Origin: a virus
Length of the DNA stretch: 25,928 nt
Virus record (IMG/VR): IMGVR_UViG_3300008459_000331
Location: 1 to 25,928 of that record
Strand: one strand, 5' to 3'
Shown: one piece after another, positions 1-6,988 of the stretch
Numbering within the stretch: position 1 is the stretch's first letter
How the letters are laid out: every line of letters begins with the position of its first letter
Notes under the pieces: generated by a model
Databases searched by the model: none
Seen by the model: only the letters and a program-made list of their open reading frames with translations
What the model was told of the DNA's origin: nothing
Translations under genes and position numbers: made by a program

Positions 1-41
1 CCTTCCAGCCAGCGGCGCACCATTCTGCGAAGCCACCTCAT
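1..41 (-). CDS. Partial small basic protein, cut by window edge
   Basis: Only the first 13 codons are inside the window (MRWLRRMVRRWLE), a strongly basic, tryptophan-containing start. The ATG overlaps the TGA of the upstream gene in the ATGA arrangement used throughout this operon, which is the main reason to believe it is a real start. No function can be given from so little sequence. Confidence 0.5.
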   Translation of the reverse strand, partial: MRWLRRMVRRWLE

Positions 42-439
42 TCGTCACCCCCTGACGCCTTGCGGATGTTGACGCCCAGCTTGGTGCCATAGGTAATACC
101 GGGTGGCACTTCGCCAGTCTCATCCATGTGAGACCGGACCGCGGTCTTGGACACACGCTTCTCCAGCATGTCGAACGCGTCATGGTTCTTGATGAAGGTC
201 AGCACAGCATCCCAGTCCGCCACGTTGGCGAAGTCAGTGCTGGTCACGAAGGCCGTGCCAGCCGAAGTCTTGAACGAGGTAACACCCTCGTCGTCAGCCT
301 TCTGCATCAGCCACGCTTCCAGCTTGGACATCTTGGCCTTGAGTTCAGCGACCTTCTCCTTGGTCTCGTTCTCAACTGCCTCCTTCTTCCTCCGCAGTTT
401 GAGGTAGGTCTCCACCACCTGCTCGACCGTAAAGCTCAT
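38..439 (-). CDS. Hypothetical phage protein with N-terminal coiled coil
   Basis: This is a 133-residue protein. The start is the ATG at 439, which overlaps the upstream stop (ATGA) and is preceded by GGAGG inside the upstream gene's last codons. The frame stays open upstream, but that part is only shadow sequence. Residues about 5-45 are rich in K and E with heptad character (VEQVVETYLKLRRKKEAVEN onward), predicting a coiled coil. The C-terminal half contains DWDAVLTFIKNHDAFDMLEK, then RVSKTAVRSHM and ETGEVPPGITYGT. From memory, similar proteins with the same DWDA, EKRVSKTAV and ETGE.PPG segments are common near replication genes of other tailed phages, but no function is known to me. Confidence 0.9.
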   Translation of the reverse strand: MSFTVEQVVETYLKLRRKKEAVENETKEKVAELKAKMSKLEAWLMQKADDEGVTSFKTSAGTAFVTSTDFANVADWDAVLTFIKNHDAFDMLEKRVSKTAVRSHMDETGEVPPGITYGTKLGVNIRKASGGDE

Positions 440-663
440 TCCATCCTCCACACCCGGACGCCCTGCGCCCCATCCTTGTCCACCTTGGCAGTGACGAACC
501 GTGCTTCGAGCCGCTTGCCTGCCCGCTTGCACAGCGCAGACATCTGCGTGGTGTCCTTGTTCACGACGAAGAAGCTGTCACCAACTTCCATCTGGTCGAA
601 CGGGTACTTCCAGCGCACGTTCTTCTCCGGCAGCGGAACGTCCTTCTCGATGCTAAACGACAT
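436..663 (-). CDS. Small phage protein of the MEVGDSFFV type
   Basis: This is a 75-residue protein with start ATG at 663 and an AAAGGA ribosome binding site 6 nt upstream. It carries MEVGDSFFV near residue 25 and ends in GVRVWRME. That pairing (MxxGDSFFV, a basic middle, then G-RVWR) recurs in many small phage proteins of unknown function. The compact size and beta-rich composition suggest a small nucleic-acid-binding fold, but that is inference. It lies 1 nt after the helicase stop, and its own stop overlaps the next start, so translation is probably coupled. Confidence 0.88.
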   Translation of the reverse strand: MSFSIEKDVPLPEKNVRWKYPFDQMEVGDSFFVVNKDTTQMSALCKRAGKRLEARFVTAKVDKDGAQGVRVWRME

Positions 664-664
664 G

Positions 665-2212
665 TTATTCCTTTCCCATCTGGGCTATCAGGTCTAGCAA
701 CACACCCTGTAACTTCTGCTTATTCTGCAGACGTTCATAGATGCGATGCTCCACCTCAGTTGCTTCAATGTGTACGACGTTCGACACGTGCTTCTTGCCG
801 ATACGTTCGACACGACCGTTGGCCTGAACATACTGTTCATTACTAGTGATCGGACCATACCATACAACGGTTGACGCCGCTGTCAAGGTCAATCCATGCG
901 CCATTGTCGCAGGATGTGCAATTAGTACGCGAGGGTCGCGGGCGTTCTGGAAGTTGTGGAAGATGTCATTGCGCTTGGCAGACGACACCTCACCGTTGAC
1001 CACGCCCACCGTCCAGTCCTTGGACAGTTCGCGCTCCAGCATCCGCAGAGTGCCTGTCAAGGGGACGAAAAGAATAACCTTCTCGCCTGCTTCCTCGATG
1101 ACTTCCTTCACGGCGCTGATCCGTGGACCACAGTCCAGTTCGAGCAGCTCTCCATTCTCCCCGTAAGCTACACCCAGTGCGATCTGGATCAGCTTCTGCG
1201 CCTTTACTGCTTCGTTAACAGCAGTGATCGTGCCGCCTGCCACCTCGGTGACCAGCTGCTTGACCATCTGCTTGAAGTGCTTGGCCTGCTCGGGTGTCAG
1301 TGGCACCTTGCGGGTCTGGGTCACAGTGTCTGGCAGGTCAAGACACTCCTCCCGGGTGAAGCGGATGGATGGCTGGAGCACGTGCTTCACAACGTCCACG
1401 CTCTCAGGGCGGGGGACAAACTTCCACTGGCCCATCTTCATCATGACCTGCTCACGGAAGCCGGTGTAGCTCTTGCTCATGTGCGGGCTGTTCACCAGCT
1501 TAGCCAGTGCCCACGCATCGGTGGGTTCGTTCGGGGTGGGTGTGCCCGTCATCAGCCACAGGTTCATGTGCGGCTGCACCTGCAGCCAGCGATAGAACTG
1601 CTTGAAGCGCCGGGTCGATGGGTTCCGGTAGACCGCTGCCTCGTCGATGATGACAAGGTCGAACATGTCCAGTGCTTCCTTGGCGATGATGGGGAAGCCA
1701 TCGTGGTTGATGATGTAGAAGTCCGCCTCGGTGTTGAGCAGCTTAAGCCTACGCTTGGCGTCACCATAGAGGGTCACCGACTTGCGGTGGTACAGCTCCT
1801 TGAACACAGCGTCACCCCACACCCGCTCAAGGGTGGACAGGGGCGACAGGATCAGCACCTTCTTGATGAGACCCATGTTCATCAGGTAGTCGGCAGCCCA
1901 CAGGGCGCTGACAGTCTTGCCTGTCCCGATCGAGTTCAACACTAGGCAACGCTTGTTCAGTGTAAGGAACTCAGCCGTGGACTTCTGGTGTTCGTATGGC
2001 GTGAAGCGCCCGGGCCAATCGTACTGGTAGGCAATGGGCGACGGCGGGTTGAACCCCAGTTCCTTGAGGCGCTGCATCTCCTTCACCCGGTGGGGTATCA
2101 CGACGATGCGTGGGTCAGACGGCAGCTGCCTCGCCTTGGGTATGCACTCTAAGACCCGGTGTGGGTCACTCAGTTTGAGGGCCACGGCCCTCGCGGACTC
2201 GACGACAAGCAT
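665..2212 (-). CDS. SNF2/DEAD-like superfamily 2 helicase
   Basis: This 515-residue protein has the full superfamily 2 motif set: a Q-type PYEHQ (72-76), Walker A SIGTGKT (94-100), Walker B DEAA (190-193), motif III TGTP (222-225), motif V HGLTLTAAS (439-447) and motif VI QANGRVERIG (463-472). The DEAx box and the Q-x-x-GR-x-x-R-x-G motif are as in SNF2-like helicases of phages. It probably remodels or unwinds DNA during phage replication or recombination. It follows VRR-NUC and Cas4-like nuclease genes and the polymerase. The start at 2212 has GGGAG 8 nt upstream and overlaps the previous gene by 47 nt. The length is normal for stand-alone phage members. Confidence 0.95.
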   Translation of the reverse strand: MLVVESARAVALKLSDPHRVLECIPKARQLPSDPRIVVIPHRVKEMQRLKELGFNPPSPIAYQYDWPGRFTPYEHQKSTAEFLTLNKRCLVLNSIGTGKTVSALWAADYLMNMGLIKKVLILSPLSTLERVWGDAVFKELYHRKSVTLYGDAKRRLKLLNTEADFYIINHDGFPIIAKEALDMFDLVIIDEAAVYRNPSTRRFKQFYRWLQVQPHMNLWLMTGTPTPNEPTDAWALAKLVNSPHMSKSYTGFREQVMMKMGQWKFVPRPESVDVVKHVLQPSIRFTREECLDLPDTVTQTRKVPLTPEQAKHFKQMVKQLVTEVAGGTITAVNEAVKAQKLIQIALGVAYGENGELLELDCGPRISAVKEVIEEAGEKVILFVPLTGTLRMLERELSKDWTVGVVNGEVSSAKRNDIFHNFQNARDPRVLIAHPATMAHGLTLTAASTVVWYGPITSNEQYVQANGRVERIGKKHVSNVVHIEATEVEHRIYERLQNKQKLQGVLLDLIAQMGKE

Positions 2213-2495
2213 GTATCCACTCCCTTACCTGCTCGATTGTGGCCTTGTCATAGACCACGAAACACTTGCCACCCGCAGCTTCGATGTCCGCCATGCACTT
2301 TATCTGCAAGGCGGTGGGCTTTTTGGTGGCGTCAGCTTTACACTCGATACCCAAGAACAAACCTTCCACGACCGCAACTCGGTCGGGGATGCCTGCACTA
2401 CCAAATGGTCCGGCCTGCGGGGGGTAAAACCACACCCGCTCAGCCTTCAACATCCGGTCTAACGCTGTCTTGATCTTGCCCTCTGGAGTGGCCAT
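2166..2495 (-). CDS. VRR-NUC domain nuclease
   Basis: This is a 109-residue single-domain PD-(D/E)XK nuclease. The diagnostic elements are GSAGIPDRVAVVEG (catalytic D38), the E-x-K motif in GIECK (E51, K53) and Q64 in TALQIK, followed by GGKCFVVYD. VRR-NUC proteins cut structured DNA, and stand-alone viral members have been proposed as Holliday-junction resolvases. The ATG at 2495 is preferred; an upstream in-frame TTG at 2501 overlaps the Cas4-like gene's stop. The C-terminal tail is read in a second frame as the helicase N-terminus. With the neighbouring polymerase, helicase and exonuclease-like genes, a recombination or replication-fork role is likely. Confidence 0.92.
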   Translation of the reverse strand: MATPEGKIKTALDRMLKAERVWFYPPQAGPFGSAGIPDRVAVVEGLFLGIECKADATKKPTALQIKCMADIEAAGGKCFVVYDKATIEQVREWIHACRRVREGRGPQTE

Positions 2496-2497
2496 CG

Positions 2498-3166
2498 TCA
2501 ACTCGCAAATTCACAGAAGCCCTTGCACGGGCAGAATTTGCACAGCCCACTGGGCTTGGCCGGCCAGTTGTCAGTCTCCAAAGACTTCTCCACCCGATTG
2601 ATGCGCGTCATCAGTCGCGTCCACATCTCGTCCTTGTGCTCGACCCGGTACAGTTCCTTGTCGATGGCGTTCTCCTTGGTCCACACAAACATGGAGGAGA
2701 CCTTGGTGATCGACGGCCAGAAGCTGAACACAGCGAGGGCGAACATCTCCAGCTGGTCGAAGTCAGGGCGGCGCTTGCCTGTCTTCCAGTCCACCACCAC
2801 AGCCGTGGAGTTGCCGCGGATCACGAGAACGTCGAGCTTGAAGCGCAGCCATGCGTCCTTGGCAAACCAGCTGGTGGGTTGCAGGTCACTGGTCAGGGTG
2901 TACTCCTGCTCGACGAGCAGCATCCCGCCGCCGTCGGCACCTGCCTTAACCTGATCGCACAGTGGCTTGAGCGCAGCCGTCTCCTCGGGCAGGCCAACAG
3001 CCGGGGCCTTGAGGTATTCTTCCAGCTGCTTGTGCACCCGCTCACCGTACACTGTCGCCGTGCCCGGCTGGTCCACCACTTCCTTGGTGATGCGCTGGTG
3101 GTAGTACCTCTTGGGGCCGTTCTCATACATCTTGAGGGCAGTGTACGAGTGAGCGAGTTTAGTCAT
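2498..3166 (-). CDS. Cas4/RecB-like PD-(D/E)XK nuclease with cysteine cluster
   Basis: This is a 222-residue protein. Motifs in order are GERVHKQLEEYL (H45), FKLDV (D112), VVDWKTGK (D126, K128) and DQLEMFA (Q138), which together give a RecB-family nuclease core. The C-terminus carries four cysteines in CKFCPCKGFC (209, 212, 214, 218), a likely iron-sulfur or zinc site as in Cas4 and AddB-type nucleases. Likely activity is 5'-3' exonuclease on phage recombination intermediates or host DNA. The start at 3166 overlaps the previous stop by 8 nt. No CRISPR genes are nearby, so the Cas4 resemblance does not imply CRISPR adaptation. Confidence 0.9.
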   Translation of the reverse strand: MTKLAHSYTALKMYENGPKRYYHQRITKEVVDQPGTATVYGERVHKQLEEYLKAPAVGLPEETAALKPLCDQVKAGADGGGMLLVEQEYTLTSDLQPTSWFAKDAWLRFKLDVLVIRGNSTAVVVDWKTGKRRPDFDQLEMFALAVFSFWPSITKVSSMFVWTKENAIDKELYRVEHKDEMWTRLMTRINRVEKSLETDNWPAKPSGLCKFCPCKGFCEFAS

Positions 3167-3386
3167 TACGTGTCTCCATGGGCATCCACCCGAGGGGTTT
3201 CTCAAGAACAAAGTTCAGTACATCTGGGTCATCCGCGCGCCATTGTCTGGCGCGATAGCCCCAGCCTTTGCCACTACGCTCCGCGAACGGTACGACTCCG
3301 GCATGCTGGTAGTAGAGGACCACTGGGTTCTCCCGAGTGGCCTCGGGTGCAGTGTCCATTGGTTGGAAGGTGGGTAAGGTAGTCAT
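3159..3386 (-). CDS. Small phage protein of the FQPMDTAP...GWMPM type
   Basis: This is a 75-residue protein beginning at ATG 3386, which overlaps the polymerase stop (TGATG). It has FQPMDTAPEATRENPVVLYY near the N-terminus and KPLGWMPM near the C-terminus. Short phage proteins that start with a DTAP segment and end with GWMP are frequent and usually called DUF551-like or hypothetical. Its role is unknown. It sits between the polymerase and the Cas4-like nuclease and is almost certainly cotranslated with both. Confidence 0.85.
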   Translation of the reverse strand: MTTLPTFQPMDTAPEATRENPVVLYYQHAGVVPFAERSGKGWGYRARQWRADDPDVLNFVLEKPLGWMPMETRND

Positions 3387-5251
3387 CACGTGTCTCCATA
3401 GTTGTCAGCCGTGCCTGCCTCGCAGGCCACGGGCAAGTCGGGTGCCCAAGTCGGGGCGGTGGACATGATCTCGACGATGTCCTTCTCTGCCTGCTCAGCC
3501 TTATCCTCAGGCACTACGCAGACGTTCTCGTCATGCACTTGGAAGGCGACGTGGTAGCCAGCGTCTCGGATCGCCAGCATCTGCTCTGCCACAACGATGC
3601 GTGCCAGTGCTTGGGTCACGTTCTCCACCATCATCGCACCGTAGAGGCGGCTCTGGCCGGGGACTTGGCCACTGCCAGTGTCAACCTTACTGCCATCGAG
3701 CCGGGCCTTCATCGCCCGATCAAACATGCGGCGGTCTTGGATGTAGGTGAACTGCCGATCGGTGGCCGACAGGCCGTGGTAGCGCAGCTTCATCCCGTTG
3801 GGCAGGAGGACACCATCAGCATCGTAAGTCAGGATGTTACCGATCCGCCCCTTGCGCCCAGCCACCATGCTGGACAGGGCGTAGCCACACTCACCCCAGA
3901 GCTTGACGATCTGATGGTAACCCGTGCGGTAGGTGCGAACCAGACGCTCGATGTCCTCCTCTGGCAGGTTGACGGGTGGCTTGCCACGCTTGAGCGTCAG
4001 CCCAAACTTGTCAGCCGACATGCCGTAGCCCAGCCCAAGGATGGCTGCTTTGCCCACGTGACGCTCCAGCATGTCGGCCTTGGTGATCTTGCGACCGTAG
4101 AACGTCGTGGCAAACTCTGAGTAAACGTCCCGGCCCTCACGGAACCACTGCACAAGGTCAGCCTGCCCGGCAAGGTAGGCCACCATGCGGGCTTCGATCT
4201 GGCTGCTGTCACAGCTGATGATCTTGTATCCCTCGGGTGCCCGGAGGGCATGGCGCAGCACACCACCACGGGGCAGGTTCTGTAGGTTGAGCTTGTCCCC
4301 ACCAGAGAAGCGGCCAGTGTGGGCACCATAGTAGTTGAGCATGATGGGCAGCCGACCACGTGACTGCACCCCCAGCAGAGATGCTGTGCGCGTCTCCTCT
4401 AGAGTGGACTTGAGCCCCAGCCGTGCGGATACCAGCGTCTGGACGATGGGGTCGTGGTGATCTTGCAGTGCAGTGAAGGCGAGGTCGGTCTTGGCGAAGG
4501 CGTAAGTCTCCTTGCCCGTGGTCCCGCTGATCTTGGTCGGTGGCTCCACCCCACGCTTGCGCAGCAGCTTGGCGAACTTGTCGTTCGACATGATGTACTC
4601 TTTGCCCTTGCCACCAAGGGTGTCGAGCAGTGCCTGCTTCTCTGCCTGCACCACGACGAGGTGCGCAGCCAGCTTGTCCTCGTCCAACTCCACTGTCGGC
4701 TCGGTGTACATCCGGATGGCGGTGTCGATGACGCGCATCTCTGAGACAGGGAACCCCTTACGCAGCTTCTTGAACAGCTGGTAGGTCAGCTCGATGTCGT
4801 TGGCACAGTACTTCATGTACGCAGCCAGCTCTGCTGGGGAGAAGTGCCTGCGGCGTTTGCCCAGTGCTTGGATAACTTCCTCGCCCTTGGCCCCCAGCCC
4901 GTAGTGCTGAGCCAGTGCCTTGAGGCTGCCGCCCACCGTCGCCTGATGCAGAGGACGCGCCATAGATAGCGTGTCCAACCACAGCTTGGGCTTGATGCCG
5001 TAGTGCCACGAGAGGATAGCCCCGTCGAACATGGTGTTGTGGCAGAGGATGGCCTTGTCGCTGTAGTCCAGTGACTTGAGGAACCTGCCCACGTTGTCAC
5101 CACTGTAGGTATCTACGGGCCCGTCGTTGACCTTGACACCCACCCCGATCACCTCGAACAGGTCAGACCTGACGTAGGCTTCCGTTGTGATCTTGGACAG
5201 CGAGTATTCCCTGTCGTAGAAAGTCTCGAAGTCGATGGTTACAATGTCCAT
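3386..5251 (-). CDS. Family A DNA polymerase with 3'-5' exonuclease domain
   Basis: This is a 621-residue replicative polymerase. The N-terminal DnaQ-like exonuclease has TIDFETF (D7, E9), HNTMFD (71-76) and NDIELTY (D152). The polymerase domain has motif A CDSSQIEARM (D348), the O-helix RHVGKAAILGLGYG (K401, Y409) and motif C VHDE (573-575). The residue aligned with E. coli Pol I Phe762 is leucine (L405). All catalytic residues are present and there is no 5' nuclease domain, as usual for phage PolA. The ATG at 5251 overlaps the previous stop as TGATG; a GTG lies just before it. No primase is encoded in the window. Confidence 0.97.
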   Translation of the reverse strand: MDIVTIDFETFYDREYSLSKITTEAYVRSDLFEVIGVGVKVNDGPVDTYSGDNVGRFLKSLDYSDKAILCHNTMFDGAILSWHYGIKPKLWLDTLSMARPLHQATVGGSLKALAQHYGLGAKGEEVIQALGKRRRHFSPAELAAYMKYCANDIELTYQLFKKLRKGFPVSEMRVIDTAIRMYTEPTVELDEDKLAAHLVVVQAEKQALLDTLGGKGKEYIMSNDKFAKLLRKRGVEPPTKISGTTGKETYAFAKTDLAFTALQDHHDPIVQTLVSARLGLKSTLEETRTASLLGVQSRGRLPIMLNYYGAHTGRFSGGDKLNLQNLPRGGVLRHALRAPEGYKIISCDSSQIEARMVAYLAGQADLVQWFREGRDVYSEFATTFYGRKITKADMLERHVGKAAILGLGYGMSADKFGLTLKRGKPPVNLPEEDIERLVRTYRTGYHQIVKLWGECGYALSSMVAGRKGRIGNILTYDADGVLLPNGMKLRYHGLSATDRQFTYIQDRRMFDRAMKARLDGSKVDTGSGQVPGQSRLYGAMMVENVTQALARIVVAEQMLAIRDAGYHVAFQVHDENVCVVPEDKAEQAEKDIVEIMSTAPTWAPDLPVACEAGTADNYGDT

Positions 5252-5541
5252 CACACCACATCCCCCCTAAGGCGCCGCGCTGTACGCCACGCTGTGTATC
5301 TCATCTGCGTCTCATGATCTTCTGATAGGAACTGCAACATCTGCACCAGCCCATTGGCGGACATGTTGCTCTTAGCTGCCAGCTCGTCGAGCGCATACTT
5401 CGCTACTTGCGACGCGATCCTACTGTCCAGCTCTGCTGATACAATATGGCTCATACTAGCTGTGTCTTCGCGTATGCGTACATCCGCATATGGTATGCTC
5501 ATATACGACCGTACCGCGTCCTTCATGTCATCTGGATTCAT
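5251..5541 (-). CDS. Hypothetical protein upstream of the polymerase
   Basis: This is a 96-residue, probably all-helical protein with several methionines and a basic C-terminal segment (MRYTAWRTARRLRGDVV). I recognise no domain. The start at 5541 has GGGTGAG about 8 nt upstream and lies 6 nt after the diphosphohydrolase-like stop. Its stop overlaps the polymerase start. Its position suggests a replication accessory role, which is inference only. Confidence 0.85.
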   Translation of the reverse strand: MNPDDMKDAVRSYMSIPYADVRIREDTASMSHIVSAELDSRIASQVAKYALDELAAKSNMSANGLVQMLQFLSEDHETQMRYTAWRTARRLRGDVV

Positions 5542-5547
5542 CCTGTC

Positions 5548-5874
5548 TCACCCTGTCTTATGCCTGTCGTCTGTCCCTATTGCACGGCGCTCGTATGAAA
5601 TAAGAAACGCAATGCAACATGCTGCGTGTGCGAGGTGTGAATACCCCGTCTCCGGATCGTTATCTTGACCACGCCACCACGCCCACATATGTCGCATGAG
5701 TGCACCGAATGGACGGTGCCACGCCATACCCTTCTCCCAGTTACGTTCACTATACTTAACAGCACCGTAAGTCAACACTCGTGCTGTTTCTTCTAGCAGT
5801 TCAGGTGGGATCAGGTCGAAGCGCAGCTTGTCGCCGTCGAACTTGACGCCTTCTTCGAGTGGGGGCTTGGTCAT
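5548..5874 (-). CDS. dATP/dGTP diphosphohydrolase-like (MazG/MazZ-like) protein
   Basis: This 108-residue protein matches the phage family known as dATP/dGTP diphosphohydrolase N-terminal domain (DUF5664, related to MazZ). It shows KFDGDKLRFDLIPPELLEE, ARVLTYGAVKYSERNWEKG, RHMWAWWRGQ, and DPETGYSHLAHAACCIAFLI with E75, H80 and H83. Family members hydrolyse purine dNTPs to dNMP and pyrophosphate, shaping the nucleotide pool before replication. The start at 5874 has GGAGG 5 nt upstream. The frame is open further upstream, but that part is leader sequence with strong secondary structure. The gene lies two genes before the polymerase. The exact substrate is unknown. Confidence 0.85.
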   Translation of the reverse strand: MTKPPLEEGVKFDGDKLRFDLIPPELLEETARVLTYGAVKYSERNWEKGMAWHRPFGALMRHMWAWWRGQDNDPETGYSHLAHAACCIAFLISYERRAIGTDDRHKTG

Positions 5875-5993
5875 TCGATCCTCCAGTGGGGATCGTGAGG
5901 GGCGCTGGTGGATGATAAGCCGTAGCGCAGTCTGATCTTCGACCAACACAAAACCGCAGGTTTCGCTGCGCCCCTCACGACATTGGTAGCGGG
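5875..5993 (-). promoter_or_regulatory. Structured 119-nt leader with possible SD-sequestering switch
   Basis: This is the only sizeable gap between 6.0 and 5.5 kb. A perfect 13-bp inverted repeat (TCGTGAGGGGCGC at 5893-5905 and its complement at 5968-5980) closes 62 nt that can form small inner hairpins, for example AAACC-TGC-GGTTT. Next to it CGATCC/GGATCG (5876-5881 with 5890-5895) can form a 6-bp hairpin that includes part of the GGAGG ribosome binding site of the downstream gene. The two helices share 5893-5895, so they compete. This suggests translational control of the diphosphohydrolase-like gene; it is inferred from pairing by eye. Confidence 0.55.
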
Positions 5994-6305
5994 TCAGGTG
6001 GTGGCCTGCAACCGCGATTTCTTTTCTGCGGCCAGCTTGGCCAGTGCTCTTTCGACAGCGGCCGTCCCGGCTGACAGCTTGACCTTGGGCTTGTCCTCGA
6101 TCTCGTCAGTCCACACCACGATGGGCTTCGGCTTGGGCGGCGGTGCCCATGTCATACCCAGAGGTAGGGCAATCCCGAAGCGTTCGGCTGCGGCGTCGAT
6201 GGACTTGCGGTGCATGCCATAGTGCCGGGAGGTTTGGGTTGCGTTCCACCCCTTGTCCCGTGCTGCTTCGATCATGTCACGGGTAATCTTTTTGCGGCCA
6301 TTCAT
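5994..6305 (-). CDS. Helix-turn-helix DNA-binding protein
   Basis: This is a 103-residue protein. The N-terminal 45 residues form a likely helix-turn-helix: ITRDMIEAARDKGWNATQTS then RHYGMHRKSIDAAAERFGI, resembling homeodomain-like or resolvase-type HTH segments. A proline/lysine linker (PPPKPKPIVVWTD) leads to a basic, alanine-rich C-terminal helix. A transcriptional or DNA-binding accessory role is likely. The start at 6305 has GGAGAG 6 nt upstream, and the gene overlaps the previous one by 29 nt. It is the last gene before the structured leader at 5875-5993. Confidence 0.87.
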   Translation of the reverse strand: MNGRKKITRDMIEAARDKGWNATQTSRHYGMHRKSIDAAAERFGIALPLGMTWAPPPKPKPIVVWTDEIEDKPKVKLSAGTAAVERALAKLAAEKKSRLQATT

Positions 6306-6471
6306 AGGCTCTCTCCTTGATCTTGTTTATTTCCGGTAGGTTCTGCCTCAGCATATACATGATGAGGTCGAGTTGTTCTTGGGTGGCCCACATGCCACCC
6401 GGCACCCGGACATAGCCCGCCGCACGCAGTGCACTGGCACCGGGGCTAGTGTCGCTAGGTGCTCTGCTCAT
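6277..6471 (-). CDS. Hypothetical 64-residue protein
   Basis: It has a short disordered start (MSRAPSDTSPGASAL), then GYVRVPGGMWATQEQLDLIM and a helical, charged C-terminus. No family is recognised; the GYVRVPGGMWAT segment could be a small beta-hairpin followed by a helix. The ATG at 6471 overlaps the upstream stop as TGATG. The last 29 nt are shared with the start of the HTH gene, including its ribosome binding site. Confidence 0.78.
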   Translation of the reverse strand: MSRAPSDTSPGASALRAAGYVRVPGGMWATQEQLDLIMYMLRQNLPEINKIKERAYEWPQKDYP

Positions 6472-6644
6472 CAGTCGCTGTCCCTTGTGATCTCGTAAGC
6501 CACAAGATGCAGGACACCAACGGCAGCGGCGAGGGGCATTCGTCCGCTATATTCATAGATCAGGGCTTTGATGCGGTCGCCCAGTTCCCCCGTCACGTCC
6601 TCGGCCCTCTTGCCGTCGCCCTTGAAGATGCGGATGTCAGTCAC
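6471..6644 (-). CDS. Hypothetical 57-residue protein with GTG start
   Basis: The chosen start is GTG at 6644, preceded by the GGAGAGAGCC cassette seen at three other starts nearby and overlapping the stop of the preceding gene by 8 nt. The protein begins MTDIRIFKGDGKRAEDVTG and continues with a long amphipathic helix (RIKALIYEYSGRMPLAAAVG and onward). An in-frame ATG lies further upstream but inside the previous gene. Function is unknown. Confidence 0.78.
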   Translation of the reverse strand: MTDIRIFKGDGKRAEDVTGELGDRIKALIYEYSGRMPLAAAVGVLHLVAYEITRDSD

Positions 6645-6807
6645 GGCTCTCTCCCTTGTTCTTCCCGAAGGCGAAGTCGATCCACTCCTCGCAGGCATCG
6701 AAGGCGTGTTGGATGCCCTCGATATTCCCTTCACGAACAGCTTCTCGCAAGCGGTTCCACTCAGTCAGCATTTTAGAGACACGTCTGTTCCCGTAACGGT
6801 CACTCAT
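6637..6807 (-). CDS. Hypothetical 56-residue protein
   Basis: This short ORF reads from ATG 6807 to TGA 6637 and begins MSDRYGNRRVSKMLTEWNRL. It is helical and charged, with CEEWIDFAFGKNKG near the end. It fills what would otherwise be a gap between two accepted genes, starts with the shared AAAGGAGCGAGCC-ATG cassette, and overlaps both neighbours by 8 nt. That organisation is the main evidence it is real. No family is recognised. Confidence 0.75.
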   Translation of the reverse strand: MSDRYGNRRVSKMLTEWNRLREAVREGNIEGIQHAFDACEEWIDFAFGKNKGESRD

Positions 6808-6988
6808 GGCTCGCTCCTTTCAGCGCCTCTCGGCCTTTGCCTGTGATCTGGGGGCGCGACCCTCTGGTGACGTAGCCTTGGCCCTGCAACCACTCAAGGG
6901 TTTCCCCCATCGCAGCGCCCCAGCGCAAGTCCTTACCAGAACCCGGCTCGGCAATCTCTCTCAGCACGTTTCGTTCATAGGGGGTCAT
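6800..6988 (-). CDS. Small winged-helix-like protein
   Basis: This is a 62-residue protein from ATG 6988, which overlaps the upstream stop (ATGA) and has AAGGAGAGAGCC immediately before it. YERNVLREIAEPG, then ETLEWLQGQGYVTR and ITGKGREAL has the layout of a minimal winged helix: helix, recognition helix, wing, and a terminal T-x-x-G-x-x-A segment. It may be a small DNA-binding regulator, which is inference. The ORF extends upstream in frame, but that part is shadow of the preceding gene. Confidence 0.82.
   Translation of the reverse strand: MTPYERNVLREIAEPGSGKDLRWGAAMGETLEWLQGQGYVTRGSRPQITGKGREALKGASHE

Noticed and set aside
956-1945. Plus-strand frame of 329 codons inside the helicase gene
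   Set aside because: His/Leu/Gln-rich translation without motifs, opposite an intact helicase; shadow frame.
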